DNA of 29,866 nt from an uncultured Bacilli bacterium (GCA_934086935.1 CAKOIQ010000012.1:1-29866); one strand, 5' to 3'; counted from the first letter of the stretch, positions 7,917 through 16,096 are shown. Numbers and translations: made by a program. The notes: generated by a model from the letters alone, not told the origin.

Positions 7917-10221
7917 TGTTTTCACCTCCTAGAAATGTTAAATCATTATCAAGGGTAACAAATTCTTTATCATCTTCTTTAACGTAGCATACAGATTTAT
8001 ATGGACAAAATGCACAACTTAAATTTTTAAATCCATTAATTTTAGGTTTGATTTGAAAATTTCCTTGATTGATTTCTTTAATACATTCTTTTATTTTTTC
8101 TTCAGTTATATCTTTTAATTTTTCAAAATTGTCTTTATTTAATAGTTTGGCGGTACGGGCAAAGCCATTTGATGTCATTTTCATACCTTTTATATAATCA
8201 CTGTTTAGATAAGTTGGATCTAATTCGGAAATTAATTTTTCATTATCAATTGAATAGCCTTGTAGTTTTAAGTGATTTTCATATTGATTTTGTTCTGATT
8301 TATTTAAGTCATAATTAATATTTGGTTTTAAGATATGTTCTAGATATATTCCAACAATGTTTGAGTTTGGATATAGGGTTTTTATTAAATAAGCATAGGT
8401 TGGTAATTGAAGATTTAAACCATATTTAGCTAGTCTTAAATCAACATCTGGGGTACCAGTTTTATAATCGATTATGACTATATTATTTTTGTAATGCATT
8501 ATTTTATCTACGATTCCGACAAAAGGAATATCATCTACTGTTGTTTGAATTAATTTTTCACATTCTACTTCTTGATATTTAGATATATTATTTAAACTTT
8601 TAATATGCGGTATAGCGTCTTTTAATTCATTTAAAACTTTATCTAAAAAGACTTTATTTTCTTCAGTTAAAGTTATGGGATTATTATTAATAAATTCTTC
8701 TTTTGATTTATTAAAATCAAATTCTTCCTTATACATTTCTGATAAAATATAATGACATATCGAACCTAACCATGTGTCGAAGGTATCTTCATAAGGGGTA
8801 AGTCTTAAAACATTATCACAGTAATATTTAAATGGACATTCAAAGAAGGTATTCATTTTTGAGTATGATAATTTATAACTATAATCGCTTAATTTAATAA
8901 TATTAAATTTATTATTGTATGTTAGATAATTATTATCTGGATAAGTTAAATATAAGTGCTCTAGTGGTTTTGTTTCAAGGTGTGATTTACTGTAATTGTC
9001 TAGAAGAATTCCTAAGTTATAGATATTACTTTTATTTGAATATAATGATTCAGTATATTCTTTATTAATTACTTTTAAATTTAAATCATCTATTAAGGAA
9101 GATGGATTTAAAATTCCACTTAAGTTTTGGTTAGAATAAGTAATTATTAAATTTTTAATATTTTTAATAATTGTTTGCCAACTACCCACTTCATTAATAT
9201 TTTTTTCATTTGTTGTTTCTAAATATTTTGGTTTTTCTTTATCATTAATAAAATCAGTATCTTTATATATTTTAGGAATATACTCACGATTAAAATTTAA
9301 AAGATAAACATATTCATTATCATCTATTATATTATCTTTTAAATCAATAATATTAATGGCATTGTTATATTTTTGAGATGGTAATTTAGCTGTTTTAAAT
9401 TCTTCTGTGATAATATTTTTGATTTCAGTTATATTAGTCCAATAATACTTGTTTAAAATATTAATTATGATATTTTTTATTTCTTGATCTTTGATATTAT
9501 TAAGTTCTTTTTGATAATTGGAAATATTATTTAAAAATGATTTACCTATTTCAGTGTCAAATAGGGTACTTGAATTTTTAAAGTTAACTTTTATGTTATA
9601 GTTATTAAATATTCTAATGATTGTATTTTCATTATCTTTGTTAACATTAGCTAAGTATACTTTATTTAAATCTAAGTCTTTAGATATAATATCATTTACA
9701 ACAAATTCTATTTCATCATTTAAACTATTAAAGGATATTACTTCATGTTCATAGTTATTATCATTATTTAATATGACTGAAATATTATAGTTTTCTTCTC
9801 TTAAATCATTAATTATTTTTGATAAATACTTATCGATGTAAGTGAAACCATAGAAATAGATTTTTTTCCTTTTTAGGGTTTTTTTAAAATAAATATCTTT
9901 TATAATTAAATTGTTTGTTTCTAAGTCTTTTTTTATTTGTAATAAGTAATTGATTTTTTTTGTTTTAGATGGTTCTAAAACATTATAAATATTATTTATG
10001 AATTCTTTAGCAGTATTGTAATTTAAATTATATTGATCCATTAAGTATTTTATTGTTTTTTCATTGTAGTCAAAAAAGTATGATTTTTTAAATTCATTTA
10101 ATGTTAAAATCTTGATGGCATACATTTTATCTTTGCTGTTAAGATATTTAATAAATTTCTTTTTAATATTATTAGGTATTATAAATACTATGTTGTTTTC
10201 TAAATAGTTATCTATGTTCAT
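7909..10221 (-). CDS. addB: AddB-like helicase/nuclease subunit, short form
   Basis: Partner of AddA. 770 residues, much shorter than Bacillus AddB (about 1160). The C-terminal half carries the RecB-family nuclease (GIVDKIM, then VIIDYKTGTPD) and the AddB iron-sulfur cluster cysteines: one in FFECPFKYYCD (about 461), then C-x2-C-x5-C in CAFCPYKSVC (736, 739, 745). The N-terminal helicase-like half is reduced and I see no Walker A motif, so it probably does not hydrolyse ATP. The start is the ATG at 10221, five bases after AAGGTGA. The ATG at 10236 coincides with the predicted transcription start and has no binding site. It is first in the operon, followed at once by addA. Confidence 0.9.
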   Translation of the reverse strand: MNIDNYLENNIVFIIPNNIKKKFIKYLNSKDKMYAIKILTLNEFKKSYFFDYNEKTIKYLMDQYNLNYNTAKEFINNIYNVLEPSKTKKINYLLQIKKDLETNNLIIKDIYFKKTLKRKKIYFYGFTYIDKYLSKIINDLREENYNISVILNNDNNYEHEVISFNSLNDEIEFVVNDIISKDLDLNKVYLANVNKDNENTIIRIFNNYNIKVNFKNSSTLFDTEIGKSFLNNISNYQKELNNIKDQEIKNIIINILNKYYWTNITEIKNIITEEFKTAKLPSQKYNNAINIIDLKDNIIDDNEYVYLLNFNREYIPKIYKDTDFINDKEKPKYLETTNEKNINEVGSWQTIIKNIKNLIITYSNQNLSGILNPSSLIDDLNLKVINKEYTESLYSNKSNIYNLGILLDNYSKSHLETKPLEHLYLTYPDNNYLTYNNKFNIIKLSDYSYKLSYSKMNTFFECPFKYYCDNVLRLTPYEDTFDTWLGSICHYILSEMYKEEFDFNKSKEEFINNNPITLTEENKVFLDKVLNELKDAIPHIKSLNNISKYQEVECEKLIQTTVDDIPFVGIVDKIMHYKNNIVIIDYKTGTPDVDLRLAKYGLNLQLPTYAYLIKTLYPNSNIVGIYLEHILKPNINYDLNKSEQNQYENHLKLQGYSIDNEKLISELDPTYLNSDYIKGMKMTSNGFARTAKLLNKDNFEKLKDITEEKIKECIKEINQGNFQIKPKINGFKNLSCAFCPYKSVCYVKEDDKEFVTLDNDLTFLGGENND

Positions 10222-10240
10222 ATCAATCACCTTCATAATG

Positions 10241-10270
10241 ATTATATCATTAAAAAAATAATATCTTTAA
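10241..10270 (-). promoter_or_regulatory. Promoter of addBA
   Basis: Minus strand: perfect TATAAT (10246-10241) with a weak -35 TTAAAG 18 bases upstream (10270-10265). Predicted transcript start near 10234 gives a leader of about 13 bases that holds the ribosome binding site. Confidence 0.55.
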
Positions 10271-10306
10271 TTATTTTTGATAAAACATTAAAAATATTAT
10301 TTTTGT

Positions 10307-11701
10307 TTAATTATTAAAAATATTAAAAAAGTCAGTATAATTGGAATCGTATGGTACTAAATATAATAGTACTATTTTAATTAAAGTTAGTATCAATAGG
10401 ATACTTAATATTATAGTGTATTTTTTATTATTTTGGTTTTTAAAATTTAAATCATAGTTGCAAAAAGCAATAAATGTTGCAATTGTCATTATGTAGTAAA
10501 TATCCATTCGATATCTTTCGAGTGGATATGGAGAGAAAAGAGAATCAACTATTACAATTATTATTGGAACAATTAATAAAGTTATATATAACCACCAAAT
10601 GTTTTTAATTTTTAATTGTTTTCGGAAATTATTATTGAATAATAAAATATATGCAAAAATTAAAATTGGAAAATTTATCAATATTCCAGAAAAATTTACA
10701 AAAGGGAGTTTTTCTGTATATTCATTAATTTCAAAAAAGTAAATTTTTATATTATTTAGTAGGTTTAATAGGTTTATATTTGATAAGGCTTTACTATATT
10801 GTTGTTGATCAGTAATTGTTAGTTGATAAGATTGGCCAAATTCAAAGGGGTTTTCAAATCTTATATAATTATATGTCATTAATAATCCGGCAACAATAAA
10901 ATAAGGTAACGCTGCTAAACATAGTTTTGTTAAAAGTTTTTTATTTAGTTTTCTTTTCTTTAGATATGTGATTAGTAATGGTATCACTAGTATGTTGACT
11001 AGACCAATGGGTGGTCGACATGCAAATGTTAGTGCACCACATAAACTACCTAGTGTGGCATATAGTATACTTTTATTTTCACTCAAATTATCGAAAACTG
11101 CTTTTATAAAAAAGAATATACTCCATATTGCTAAACATAAACCTGATGTTATTGCTGTACAATATAAAGCTGGAGCATCTACTGCGTACCATATGCAAAG
11201 AAGTGATAAAACTGCTGAACATAATAAATATATTCCGAATTTAAAATTTTTATAAAATAATTTGCGAATTAGATAGAATAGGGAAAAGATTCCGATAATA
11301 CATCCTGCTACATATAATTGAGTAGCATGATATGTTGTTAATACATGACCAGTAATTATTTTATATGGTATGAATGTTAAAAATACTGGAGCCACACCAA
11401 AGTACATATAATAATGTCCTTTGTAGAAAGCATGATCCCAATGGTAATCTACACCCAATTTTTTACGTTCATCATGGTCATAAGGATTATCCATATTAAG
11501 TAATTTTTCATCAACGTCATACTCTAAATACAAGTGACCATTTAATATGGCATTAGCCATAAGCTCATATTGATTTCGATGATCTGGAATTTCTCCATTC
11601 CAAACTGGACTAAGTTTCATTGGCATTATCGCAGTTAGAATAACGGCAATTATTGTTATAGTTAATATTATTTTTTGTTTTTTGTTTAATTTATTTTCCA
11701 T
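10307..11701 (-). CDS. Polytopic membrane protein, probable GT-C glycosyltransferase
   Basis: 464 residues with about ten hydrophobic segments. After the first membrane helix there is a large external loop rich in acidic, His and aromatic residues (PDHRNQYELMANAILNGHLY, then YHWDHAFYKGHYYMYFGVAP). This is the layout of GT-C enzymes, which use polyprenyl-phosphate sugars and carry acidic catalytic residues in the first outer loop. I assign the class from this topology and from the neighbour, not from a recognised family name. It overlaps the end of the upstream GT2 gene by 11 bases, and AAGGA is spaced 6 bases before its ATG. The pair fits a two-step system: GT2 loads a lipid carrier inside, and the GT-C enzyme transfers the sugar outside. 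Acceptor unknown. Confidence 0.65.
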   Translation of the reverse strand: MENKLNKKQKIILTITIIAVILTAIMPMKLSPVWNGEIPDHRNQYELMANAILNGHLYLEYDVDEKLLNMDNPYDHDERKKLGVDYHWDHAFYKGHYYMYFGVAPVFLTFIPYKIITGHVLTTYHATQLYVAGCIIGIFSLFYLIRKLFYKNFKFGIYLLCSAVLSLLCIWYAVDAPALYCTAITSGLCLAIWSIFFFIKAVFDNLSENKSILYATLGSLCGALTFACRPPIGLVNILVIPLLITYLKKRKLNKKLLTKLCLAALPYFIVAGLLMTYNYIRFENPFEFGQSYQLTITDQQQYSKALSNINLLNLLNNIKIYFFEINEYTEKLPFVNFSGILINFPILIFAYILLFNNNFRKQLKIKNIWWLYITLLIVPIIIVIVDSLFSPYPLERYRMDIYYIMTIATFIAFCNYDLNFKNQNNKKYTIILSILLILTLIKIVLLYLVPYDSNYTDFFNIFNN

Positions 11702-12632
11702 TTATAGTCCTTATTTGAGTCATTAATAACTCATATTGCTGTTTATCTTTTTTTACTATTACTTGTAAAATTATTCCACACATTAATGATAGTATTGATG
11801 TTAAAATAATGAAACAACCGACAATTAATGATGGGAATTTTTCGACCAATCCGGTTTTAAAATAGCCATCAAACACTGGGATTAAAAAGAATAATGAAAT
11901 CAAAACTAGTAACAAGCTAATAATACTGAAAAATCCCATCGGTTTATATTCTTTGAATAAGGTTGCAATTGTTTTTAATACTTTAATTCCGTCACTGTAT
12001 GTGTTTAATTTTGATATTGAGCCATTGGGTCTATCTCGATAAGAAACAGGGATTTCTTTTATTTTATAGTTTTTATCAACTGCATGAATAGTCATTTCGG
12101 TTTCTATTTCAAAATTTTTAGACAAAACTGGGAATCCTTTTACAAAATCATACGACAAGGCACGATAGCCAGTCATTATATCTTTAATATTATTATTAAA
12201 AAGTTTATTTATTAATAGTCTTACTATTCGATTTCCAAAGTTATGAAATGGTCTTTTATTTTCAGTAAAATATGTTGATGAAAGTCTGTCACCAATAACC
12301 ATGTCGGCTTTGCCACTTAAAACCAAATCACACATTTCTTGGGCACTTTCAGCTGGATAAGTATCGTCTCCATCTATTATTAGATAACAATCAGCATTGA
12401 TGTCTCTAAACATAGTTCTTATGACATTCCCTTTACCTTGACGATATTCATACTTAACTATAGCGCCGGCTTTGTAAGCAATTTCGTCTGTGTGATCGGA
12501 GGAATTATTATCATACACATAAATATCGGCTGTTGGTAGCACTTTTTTATAATCTTTTACAACTTTTTCAATTGTTTTGGCTTCATTATAGCATGGAATT
12601 AATATAGCAATTTTTTTATTTTTATTCTTCAT
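11691..12632 (-). CDS. GT2 glycosyltransferase, polyprenyl-phosphate sugar synthase type
   Basis: 313-residue family 2 glycosyltransferase of the DPM1/GtrB type, which moves a sugar from a nucleotide donor to polyprenyl phosphate at the inner membrane face. N-terminal GT-A domain: IAILIPCYNEAKTI, YVYDNNSSDHTDEIA, the metal-binding DGDDTYP (87-93) and the acceptor-side MTGYRALS motif. Two C-terminal membrane helices (about 225-248 and 258-285) anchor it. GAGG lies 7-8 bases before the ATG. It overlaps the downstream GT-C gene, with which it must be co-translated. The transferred sugar (glucose, mannose or other) cannot be read. Confidence 0.85.
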   Translation of the reverse strand: MKNKNKKIAILIPCYNEAKTIEKVVKDYKKVLPTADIYVYDNNSSDHTDEIAYKAGAIVKYEYRQGKGNVIRTMFRDINADCYLIIDGDDTYPAESAQEMCDLVLSGKADMVIGDRLSSTYFTENKRPFHNFGNRIVRLLINKLFNNNIKDIMTGYRALSYDFVKGFPVLSKNFEIETEMTIHAVDKNYKIKEIPVSYRDRPNGSISKLNTYSDGIKVLKTIATLFKEYKPMGFFSIISLLLVLISLFFLIPVFDGYFKTGLVEKFPSLIVGCFIILTSILSLMCGIILQVIVKKDKQQYELLMTQIRTINGK

Positions 12633-12688
12633 ATAGAACCCTCATCTCATTTGTATTTTATCATATTTATTATAAAAAATCTTTAAAT

Positions 12689-12738
12689 AAAAAAATAGGA
12701 AGATGATATATAATCTATATTGTTAATCCTATTTTTTT
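12689..12738 (-). terminator. Long-armed terminator of the 15397-12729 operon
   Basis: A perfect 12-bp inverted repeat, AAAAAAATAGGA (12689-12700) and TCCTATTTTTTT (12727-12738). The 26-base loop can itself fold (AGAT...ATCT). On the minus strand it ends in a T-run. The stop codon of the last gene (12731-12729) lies in the first arm. Confidence 0.65.
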
Positions 12739-13019
12739 TCTTTTGAATTTTTTTGTTTTAACATCTTTTTAGAATTTTGAACCCTAAGATACATTGATAA
12801 ACTTTTATCAAATGATACGGCCAAGTTCTCTGGAGATATTTCGTATCTTTGTGCCATATCAATCAAGGCATCTGCAACTTCGTCTTTTTCGTTTGTATTT
12901 AGTTTATGTAATGCCCAATCATCTTTGTTTGTGTATCCGTTTGTTAAAGCATCTTCTGTGTCTTTTTTTTGTAAAACTTTTAATTCTAATTCTAAATCTT
13001 TAATATCAATTTTTTTCAT
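12729..13019 (-). CDS. Small helical protein of unknown function
   Basis: 96 residues, soluble, highly charged, no membrane segment or signal peptide. It looks mostly alpha-helical: an N-terminal acidic amphipathic helix (IDIKDLELELKVLQKK), a middle DEVADALIDMAQRYEIS, and a very Lys-rich tail (KKMLKQKNSKEKK). The start is well supported by AGGAGGG three bases before the ATG. It is the last gene of a four-gene operon, 8 bases after the VanY-type gene. No family recognised. The basic tail could bind nucleic acid or membrane phospholipid, but that is speculation. Confidence 0.6.
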   Translation of the reverse strand: MKKIDIKDLELELKVLQKKDTEDALTNGYTNKDDWALHKLNTNEKDEVADALIDMAQRYEISPENLAVSFDKSLSMYLRVQNSKKMLKQKNSKEKK

Positions 13020-13027
13020 AAACCCTC

Positions 13028-13981
13028 CTAATTTGGATATTCAGATTTTAATCCAAAGTATTCTTCCATGGTTATCCAATTACCATCATTGTATAGTTTT
13101 TTTGCTAAGTCTTTTCCTACATAACGAATATGCCAAGGTTCAAAAATGTAACCGGTTTTATTGGTTGAATTTTCTGGATATCTAAGTATATATCCGTACA
13201 AGTAGCAGTTGTTTTTGACCCATTTACCTTCAGCAGTGTCTTTAAATGCCGTAGTAATTGTGTTTAAATCAAATGCTAATCCGGTTTGATGTTCAGAATG
13301 TCCAGGTCTAGCTGAAGATTTATCAGCAGCAGCTTTGCCTTTTCTCTTTACATAACCGTTATATAATTCATTTTGATAATCATATGAACGATATCCGCTT
13401 TGAGCCCAAAGATTTAATCCTACCGCTTTTGAGTCACTAAGCATTTCTTTCCATGCTTCATATGCATCTTTATCTAATGGTTCTTTTGCAAAACCCGATG
13501 ATGGCACAGTTTTCCAGGAATTTTTAGGTTTCCAATTGTTTGGTAGATCATACGTCTTATTAACTATTAAGTAGCCATCAACGTAGTATGCACCATCACT
13601 ATATGTGATTTGATAACCTTTGCTAGATGTTCCTACATATTTACCTTTTGAATTGTTATTGTTAATTATTTTTGTAGTAGTTGTATTTGTTGTTTCAACT
13701 TTTTTTGTTGTTGATATATTATTTGTAGTAGTCATTGTACTTGATGTTGTTGTTGTATTACTAGTTTTAAACTCTTCATAATTGTCTTTTTTATCATTAC
13801 ATTTTTTTATCATTCCAAATAATATTATGTATATGAATAATAAAATAATTACTGTAAATAAAAATCTGATGTTAAATTTTTTCTTTCTAGTATGTTTTAA
13901 TTTTAAAATGGTTAAATAAATAATACCAAGTAGAATAAATCCAACAAATAAATATAATTGAGTATTACTATCTAGACACAT
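13028..13981 (-). CDS. VanY-type D-alanyl-D-alanine carboxypeptidase, membrane-anchored
   Basis: Zinc peptidase of family M15B that trims the terminal D-Ala of peptidoglycan stem peptides outside the cell. 317 residues: two N-terminal membrane helices (about 8-27 and 39-58) with a basic loop between, putting the C-terminus outside. A Thr/Asn-rich linker (about 74-110) follows, then the catalytic domain. Zinc ligands fit His231 and Asp238 in SEHQTGLAFD and His284 in EPWH, with Glu281 as the catalytic base and Arg198 in GYRSYDYQ. All key residues are intact. Most VanY proteins have one anchor, so two helices are slightly unusual. The stop of the upstream kinase gene lies one base before its ATG, so it is co-translated with that gene. 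Confidence 0.88.
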   Translation of the reverse strand: MCLDSNTQLYLFVGFILLGIIYLTILKLKHTRKKKFNIRFLFTVIILLFIYIILFGMIKKCNDKKDNYEEFKTSNTTTTSSTMTTTNNISTTKKVETTNTTTTKIINNNNSKGKYVGTSSKGYQITYSDGAYYVDGYLIVNKTYDLPNNWKPKNSWKTVPSSGFAKEPLDKDAYEAWKEMLSDSKAVGLNLWAQSGYRSYDYQNELYNGYVKRKGKAAADKSSARPGHSEHQTGLAFDLNTITTAFKDTAEGKWVKNNCYLYGYILRYPENSTNKTGYIFEPWHIRYVGKDLAKKLYNDGNWITMEEYFGLKSEYPN

Positions 13982-13982
13982 G

Positions 13983-14576
13983 TTAACCTCTATATTCTAT
14001 TTTTTCTTCTTTTAATACAGGAATTGAATTAATCAATTTATTGTAAGCTTTTTTATAATCATCAGTTGCTATTTTAATTTTATGAATTGATTTATATTTT
14101 ATGTTGTCTATTAATTTTAAATATTCTTCTTGTTGTTTTACACTACTTTCAATACTAAATTTTTGATATTGATGATGTTGTCTTACTAAACGTTTTTCAT
14201 ATAGTGATGTGTCTTTTAAATATAAAACTACAAAATAAATATTAAAATCTAATTCTGAAAGTTTTCTTACTAATCTTTCATATACATCGTCGAAACTATA
14301 ATCTTTAAAACCTAATTTTGTATAAACTTCTTCGGTAAAAAATGTACGATCGAATAATAAATTTAATTCGGTTTCTTCTAATGATTCCATGTAATTTAAT
14401 AAATTCAAATACATGTTTTTATTTTTTTGATATCCGGTTTTGCTTTTGTCTTTTATTCCGGTTAGTCTGTATAAATTAGATGATGATAGATTATCTCTTA
14501 AGAAGTTGGCCATTGTACTTTTTCCGACTCCTTGGGGACCTTCTATAATTATAATATTTCCTCTTGATTTATTCAT
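13983..14576 (-). CDS. P-loop nucleoside/nucleotide kinase-like protein
   Basis: 197 residues with a clean Walker A at the N-terminus (IEGPQGVGKST, 11-21) and a DRTFFTEEVY motif near residue 95. The latter matches the DR(S/G) motif of the deoxynucleoside kinase/thymidylate kinase group. The later Arg-rich KRLVRQHHQYQ could be the lid. It is therefore probably a small-molecule phosphotransferase of that superfamily, substrate unknown. A housekeeping dTMP kinase would keep a more typical TRE(P/A)G motif, which I do not see. AGGAGG precedes the ATG at good spacing. The ATG overlaps the stop of the upstream gene (TAATG). Confidence 0.7.
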   Translation of the reverse strand: MNKSRGNIIIIEGPQGVGKSTMANFLRDNLSSSNLYRLTGIKDKSKTGYQKNKNMYLNLLNYMESLEETELNLLFDRTFFTEEVYTKLGFKDYSFDDVYERLVRKLSELDFNIYFVVLYLKDTSLYEKRLVRQHHQYQKFSIESSVKQQEEYLKLIDNIKYKSIHKIKIATDDYKKAYNKLINSIPVLKEEKIEYRG

Positions 14577-15397
14577 TATTCCTCCTCAAATTCTATATTG
14601 TTGTCTTTTAAAAATTTAATGATTGTTTGACTATTAATGGATATGCCTAGACGTATTGTAAAGTTGTCGTTTGGCAAAGTACTTTTTATAATGTTTGTAC
14701 CAGTTAACATTCCTAAGATATTTCCTTCTTTATTTAATAAAACTCCTCCTTGAGTTCCATTTATTACTTCACTAGATGTTTCTATCATAGATAAATTATC
14801 ATTTTTATCGATTATGTTTCTGGTAATAATTCCTTCAGTTGGAAAAACCGGGAAATTCATTACTTCATTTGTGGTACTAATTGTATGCGTTTCCTCATTA
14901 TATGTAAACGTTTTATATTCTGGGAATGCGAATCCTAAATTACAAACCGATGTACCAACTTCTGGAGTTTTGTTTGTAAATTTAGGAAATTCGTTAACAA
15001 GGATATTTTTATTATTTTCAATTTTAATAATTGATAAATCTAAATATGGGTGTTTTATTATATTTAGTTTGCCTGGATTTTTAGCAATATCGACTATAAC
15101 GTTATGAATTCCAACAATAGAATTATCTTTAATTCCGTATTTTTCTTCTAATTTTTTCCTTTGACGGTCTTTAGTTGTATTTTCAATTTCATTCAAAATA
15201 TTGGGAAATACTTCATTGTTGTCATCTTCAATTAGGAAAAGCTCCGCATTCGTTAATGTTGTTAAAATATCTCCATTTTTATTTAAAACAATTAATGTTG
15301 ATAAATTATTTATTATTGATTTATCTTTATAAACTAGTTTACCTGTTAACAGAGGTCTTATGTATTCTAATCCACTTTTTATAGCATTTCTGAACAT
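14576..15397 (-). CDS. Trypsin-fold protein lacking catalytic Ser and His (probable pseudo-protease)
   Basis: 273 residues with the layout of a trypsin-like peptidase (S1/HtrA-type) domain, but without its active site. Where proteases have TAAH, this has GDILTTLTNAELF (about 43-53). The DLxxxKI segment is kept (YLDLSIIKI, Asp120). The GNSGGP loop has become NGTQGGVLLN (about 213-222), so the nucleophile Ser is Gln. No signal peptide or membrane helix, so it is presumably cytoplasmic, which is unusual beside an exported carboxypeptidase. It could be a scaffold, sensor or peptide-binding protein. First gene of the operon, with an extended -10 promoter just upstream and GGTGA ahead of the ATG. 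The fold assignment rests on motif pattern only. Confidence 0.6.
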   Translation of the reverse strand: MFRNAIKSGLEYIRPLLTGKLVYKDKSIINNLSTLIVLNKNGDILTTLTNAELFLIEDDNNEVFPNILNEIENTTKDRQRKKLEEKYGIKDNSIVGIHNVIVDIAKNPGKLNIIKHPYLDLSIIKIENNKNILVNEFPKFTNKTPEVGTSVCNLGFAFPEYKTFTYNEETHTISTTNEVMNFPVFPTEGIITRNIIDKNDNLSMIETSSEVINGTQGGVLLNKEGNILGMLTGTNIIKSTLPNDNFTIRLGISINSQTIIKFLKDNNIEFEEE

Positions 15398-15412
15398 AGT
15401 CTCACCATGTTA

Positions 15413-15421
15413 ATTATAGCA
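15413..15421 (-). promoter_or_regulatory. Extended -10 promoter of the four-gene operon
   Basis: Minus strand TGCTATAAT, a perfect extended -10 element. No good -35 is visible 17 bases upstream, where the T-run of the preceding terminator lies. Confidence 0.6.
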
Positions 15422-15429
15422 CACGTCAT

Positions 15430-15458
15430 AAAAAAAGACACTATTTTGCAGTATCTTT
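15430..15458 (-). terminator. Terminator of the small membrane protein gene
   Basis: Minus-strand stem AAAGATACT/AGTGTCTTT (one G-T pair) with a 7-base loop and a run of seven T. The stop codon (15443-15441) is in the hairpin. Confidence 0.75.
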
Positions 15459-15623
15459 TATAATTTTGATTAAACCAATTATTTCTATGATTAATGAAGT
15501 CATTATGAAAACAACTTTCCATGAATCGTTTATATTAATGTTATAATTTATCACTAATGCAATCATTAATAAAACGATTCCAAAAATTAAAATTTTTAAC
15601 CCTAATTTATCATTTTTCTTCAT
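15441..15623 (-). CDS. Small two-helix membrane protein, unknown function
   Basis: 60 residues, starting MKKNDKLGLK, with two hydrophobic segments (LKILIFGIVLLMIALVI and VVFIMTSLIIEIIGLIKII) and a short Asn-rich loop between. The ATG at 15623 is chosen because GGTGA is spaced five bases before it; the in-frame ATG at 15635 overlaps that site. A promoter with -10 TATACT (15649-15644) and a TAGACT-like -35 lies upstream. It is divergent from the gene at 15782. No family recognised. Confidence 0.55.
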   Translation of the reverse strand: MKKNDKLGLKILIFGIVLLMIALVINYNININDSWKVVFIMTSLIIEIIGLIKIIKDTAK

Positions 15624-15692
15624 TTTATTCACCATCTATATAGAGTATATCACGCTATAATTAAAAGTCTACTTCAAAAGCAAAATTCAATG

Positions 15693-15732
15693 TAAAGTTT
15701 TTGTTGAACTTTAAGAAAGTGAGTGCTATAAT
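15693..15732 (+). promoter_or_regulatory. Strong promoter with inverted repeat over the -35
   Basis: TTGAAC (15704-15709), a 17-base spacer, TATAAT (15727-15732). A 7-bp inverted repeat TAAAGTT-N7-AACTTTA (15693-15713) covers the -35 box, the position expected of a repressor operator. Transcript start near 15739; a GGCTTAAGCC palindrome (15742-15751) lies at the start of the leader. Confidence 0.65.
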
Positions 15733-15781
15733 GAATTTTCGGGCTTAAGCCTAAGAATATATTATGGGTGGAGATGGTTAT

Positions 15782-16096
15782 ATGAAAATGTTTTATGCGT
15801 TAGGCTATGAAAATGAAGATAATACTGTTAAATATTTTAAATTAAAGTTACACAATGAAATTGAAGTTGGTGTTTATTTTCAAAGCAAAGATGAATCAAT
15901 TGTTGAAGTTTTAACTCAAAGAAATATTAATGAAATAACAAAGGGAATAAAGGGTGTAAGTGAATTTAAATTAGTTCCTATTGTTAGTACATCTCAGCGA
16001 AAAATGATGAAAGATGATTTAGAAATTATTTTAGGAAATTCTGAAGCTTATACTGGATCTATTATAGATAAAGTGGCTTTAGGTAAAAAAATCTAA
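15782..16096 (+). CDS. Hypothetical protein, 104 aa
   Basis: Soluble alpha/beta-looking protein starting MKMFYALGYENEDN, without signal peptide or membrane segment. The ATG at 15782 follows a GGTGGAG site by about eight bases; the in-frame ATG at 15764 precedes that site. Readable features are alternating hydrophobic strands (IEVGVYFQ, VSEFKLVPIVS), a Lys/Met-rich helix (QRKMMKDDLEIIL) and a C-terminal GSIIDKVALGKKI. No family recognised. It has a strong promoter, a possible operator and its own terminator, so it is a well-transcribed single gene, just ahead of the htpG CIRCE element. Confidence 0.6.
   Translation: MKMFYALGYENEDNTVKYFKLKLHNEIEVGVYFQSKDESIVEVLTQRNINEITKGIKGVSEFKLVPIVSTSQRKMMKDDLEIILGNSEAYTGSIIDKVALGKKI

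Noticed and set aside
7672..7932. Open plus-strand frame opposite the addA start (86 codons)
   Set aside because: It mirrors the AddA Walker A region in antisense, has no binding site, and AddA is certain.
10247..10306. Palindrome AAAAATA-ATATTTTT type hairpins after the GT-C gene as a terminator
   Set aside because: Only A/T pairs, and such matches are expected by chance in this AT-rich gap.
10968..11255. Open plus-strand frame inside the GT-C gene
   Set aside because: Antisense shadow of a well-supported membrane protein; no ribosome binding site.
13655..13770. Low-complexity ACT/TGT-rich stretch as a possible tandem repeat array
   Set aside because: It encodes the Thr-rich linker of the VanY-type protein; not a CRISPR or regular repeat.
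14814..15107. Plus-strand frame of 97 codons opposite the protease-fold gene
   Set aside because: No binding site or promoter; antisense of a coding frame.
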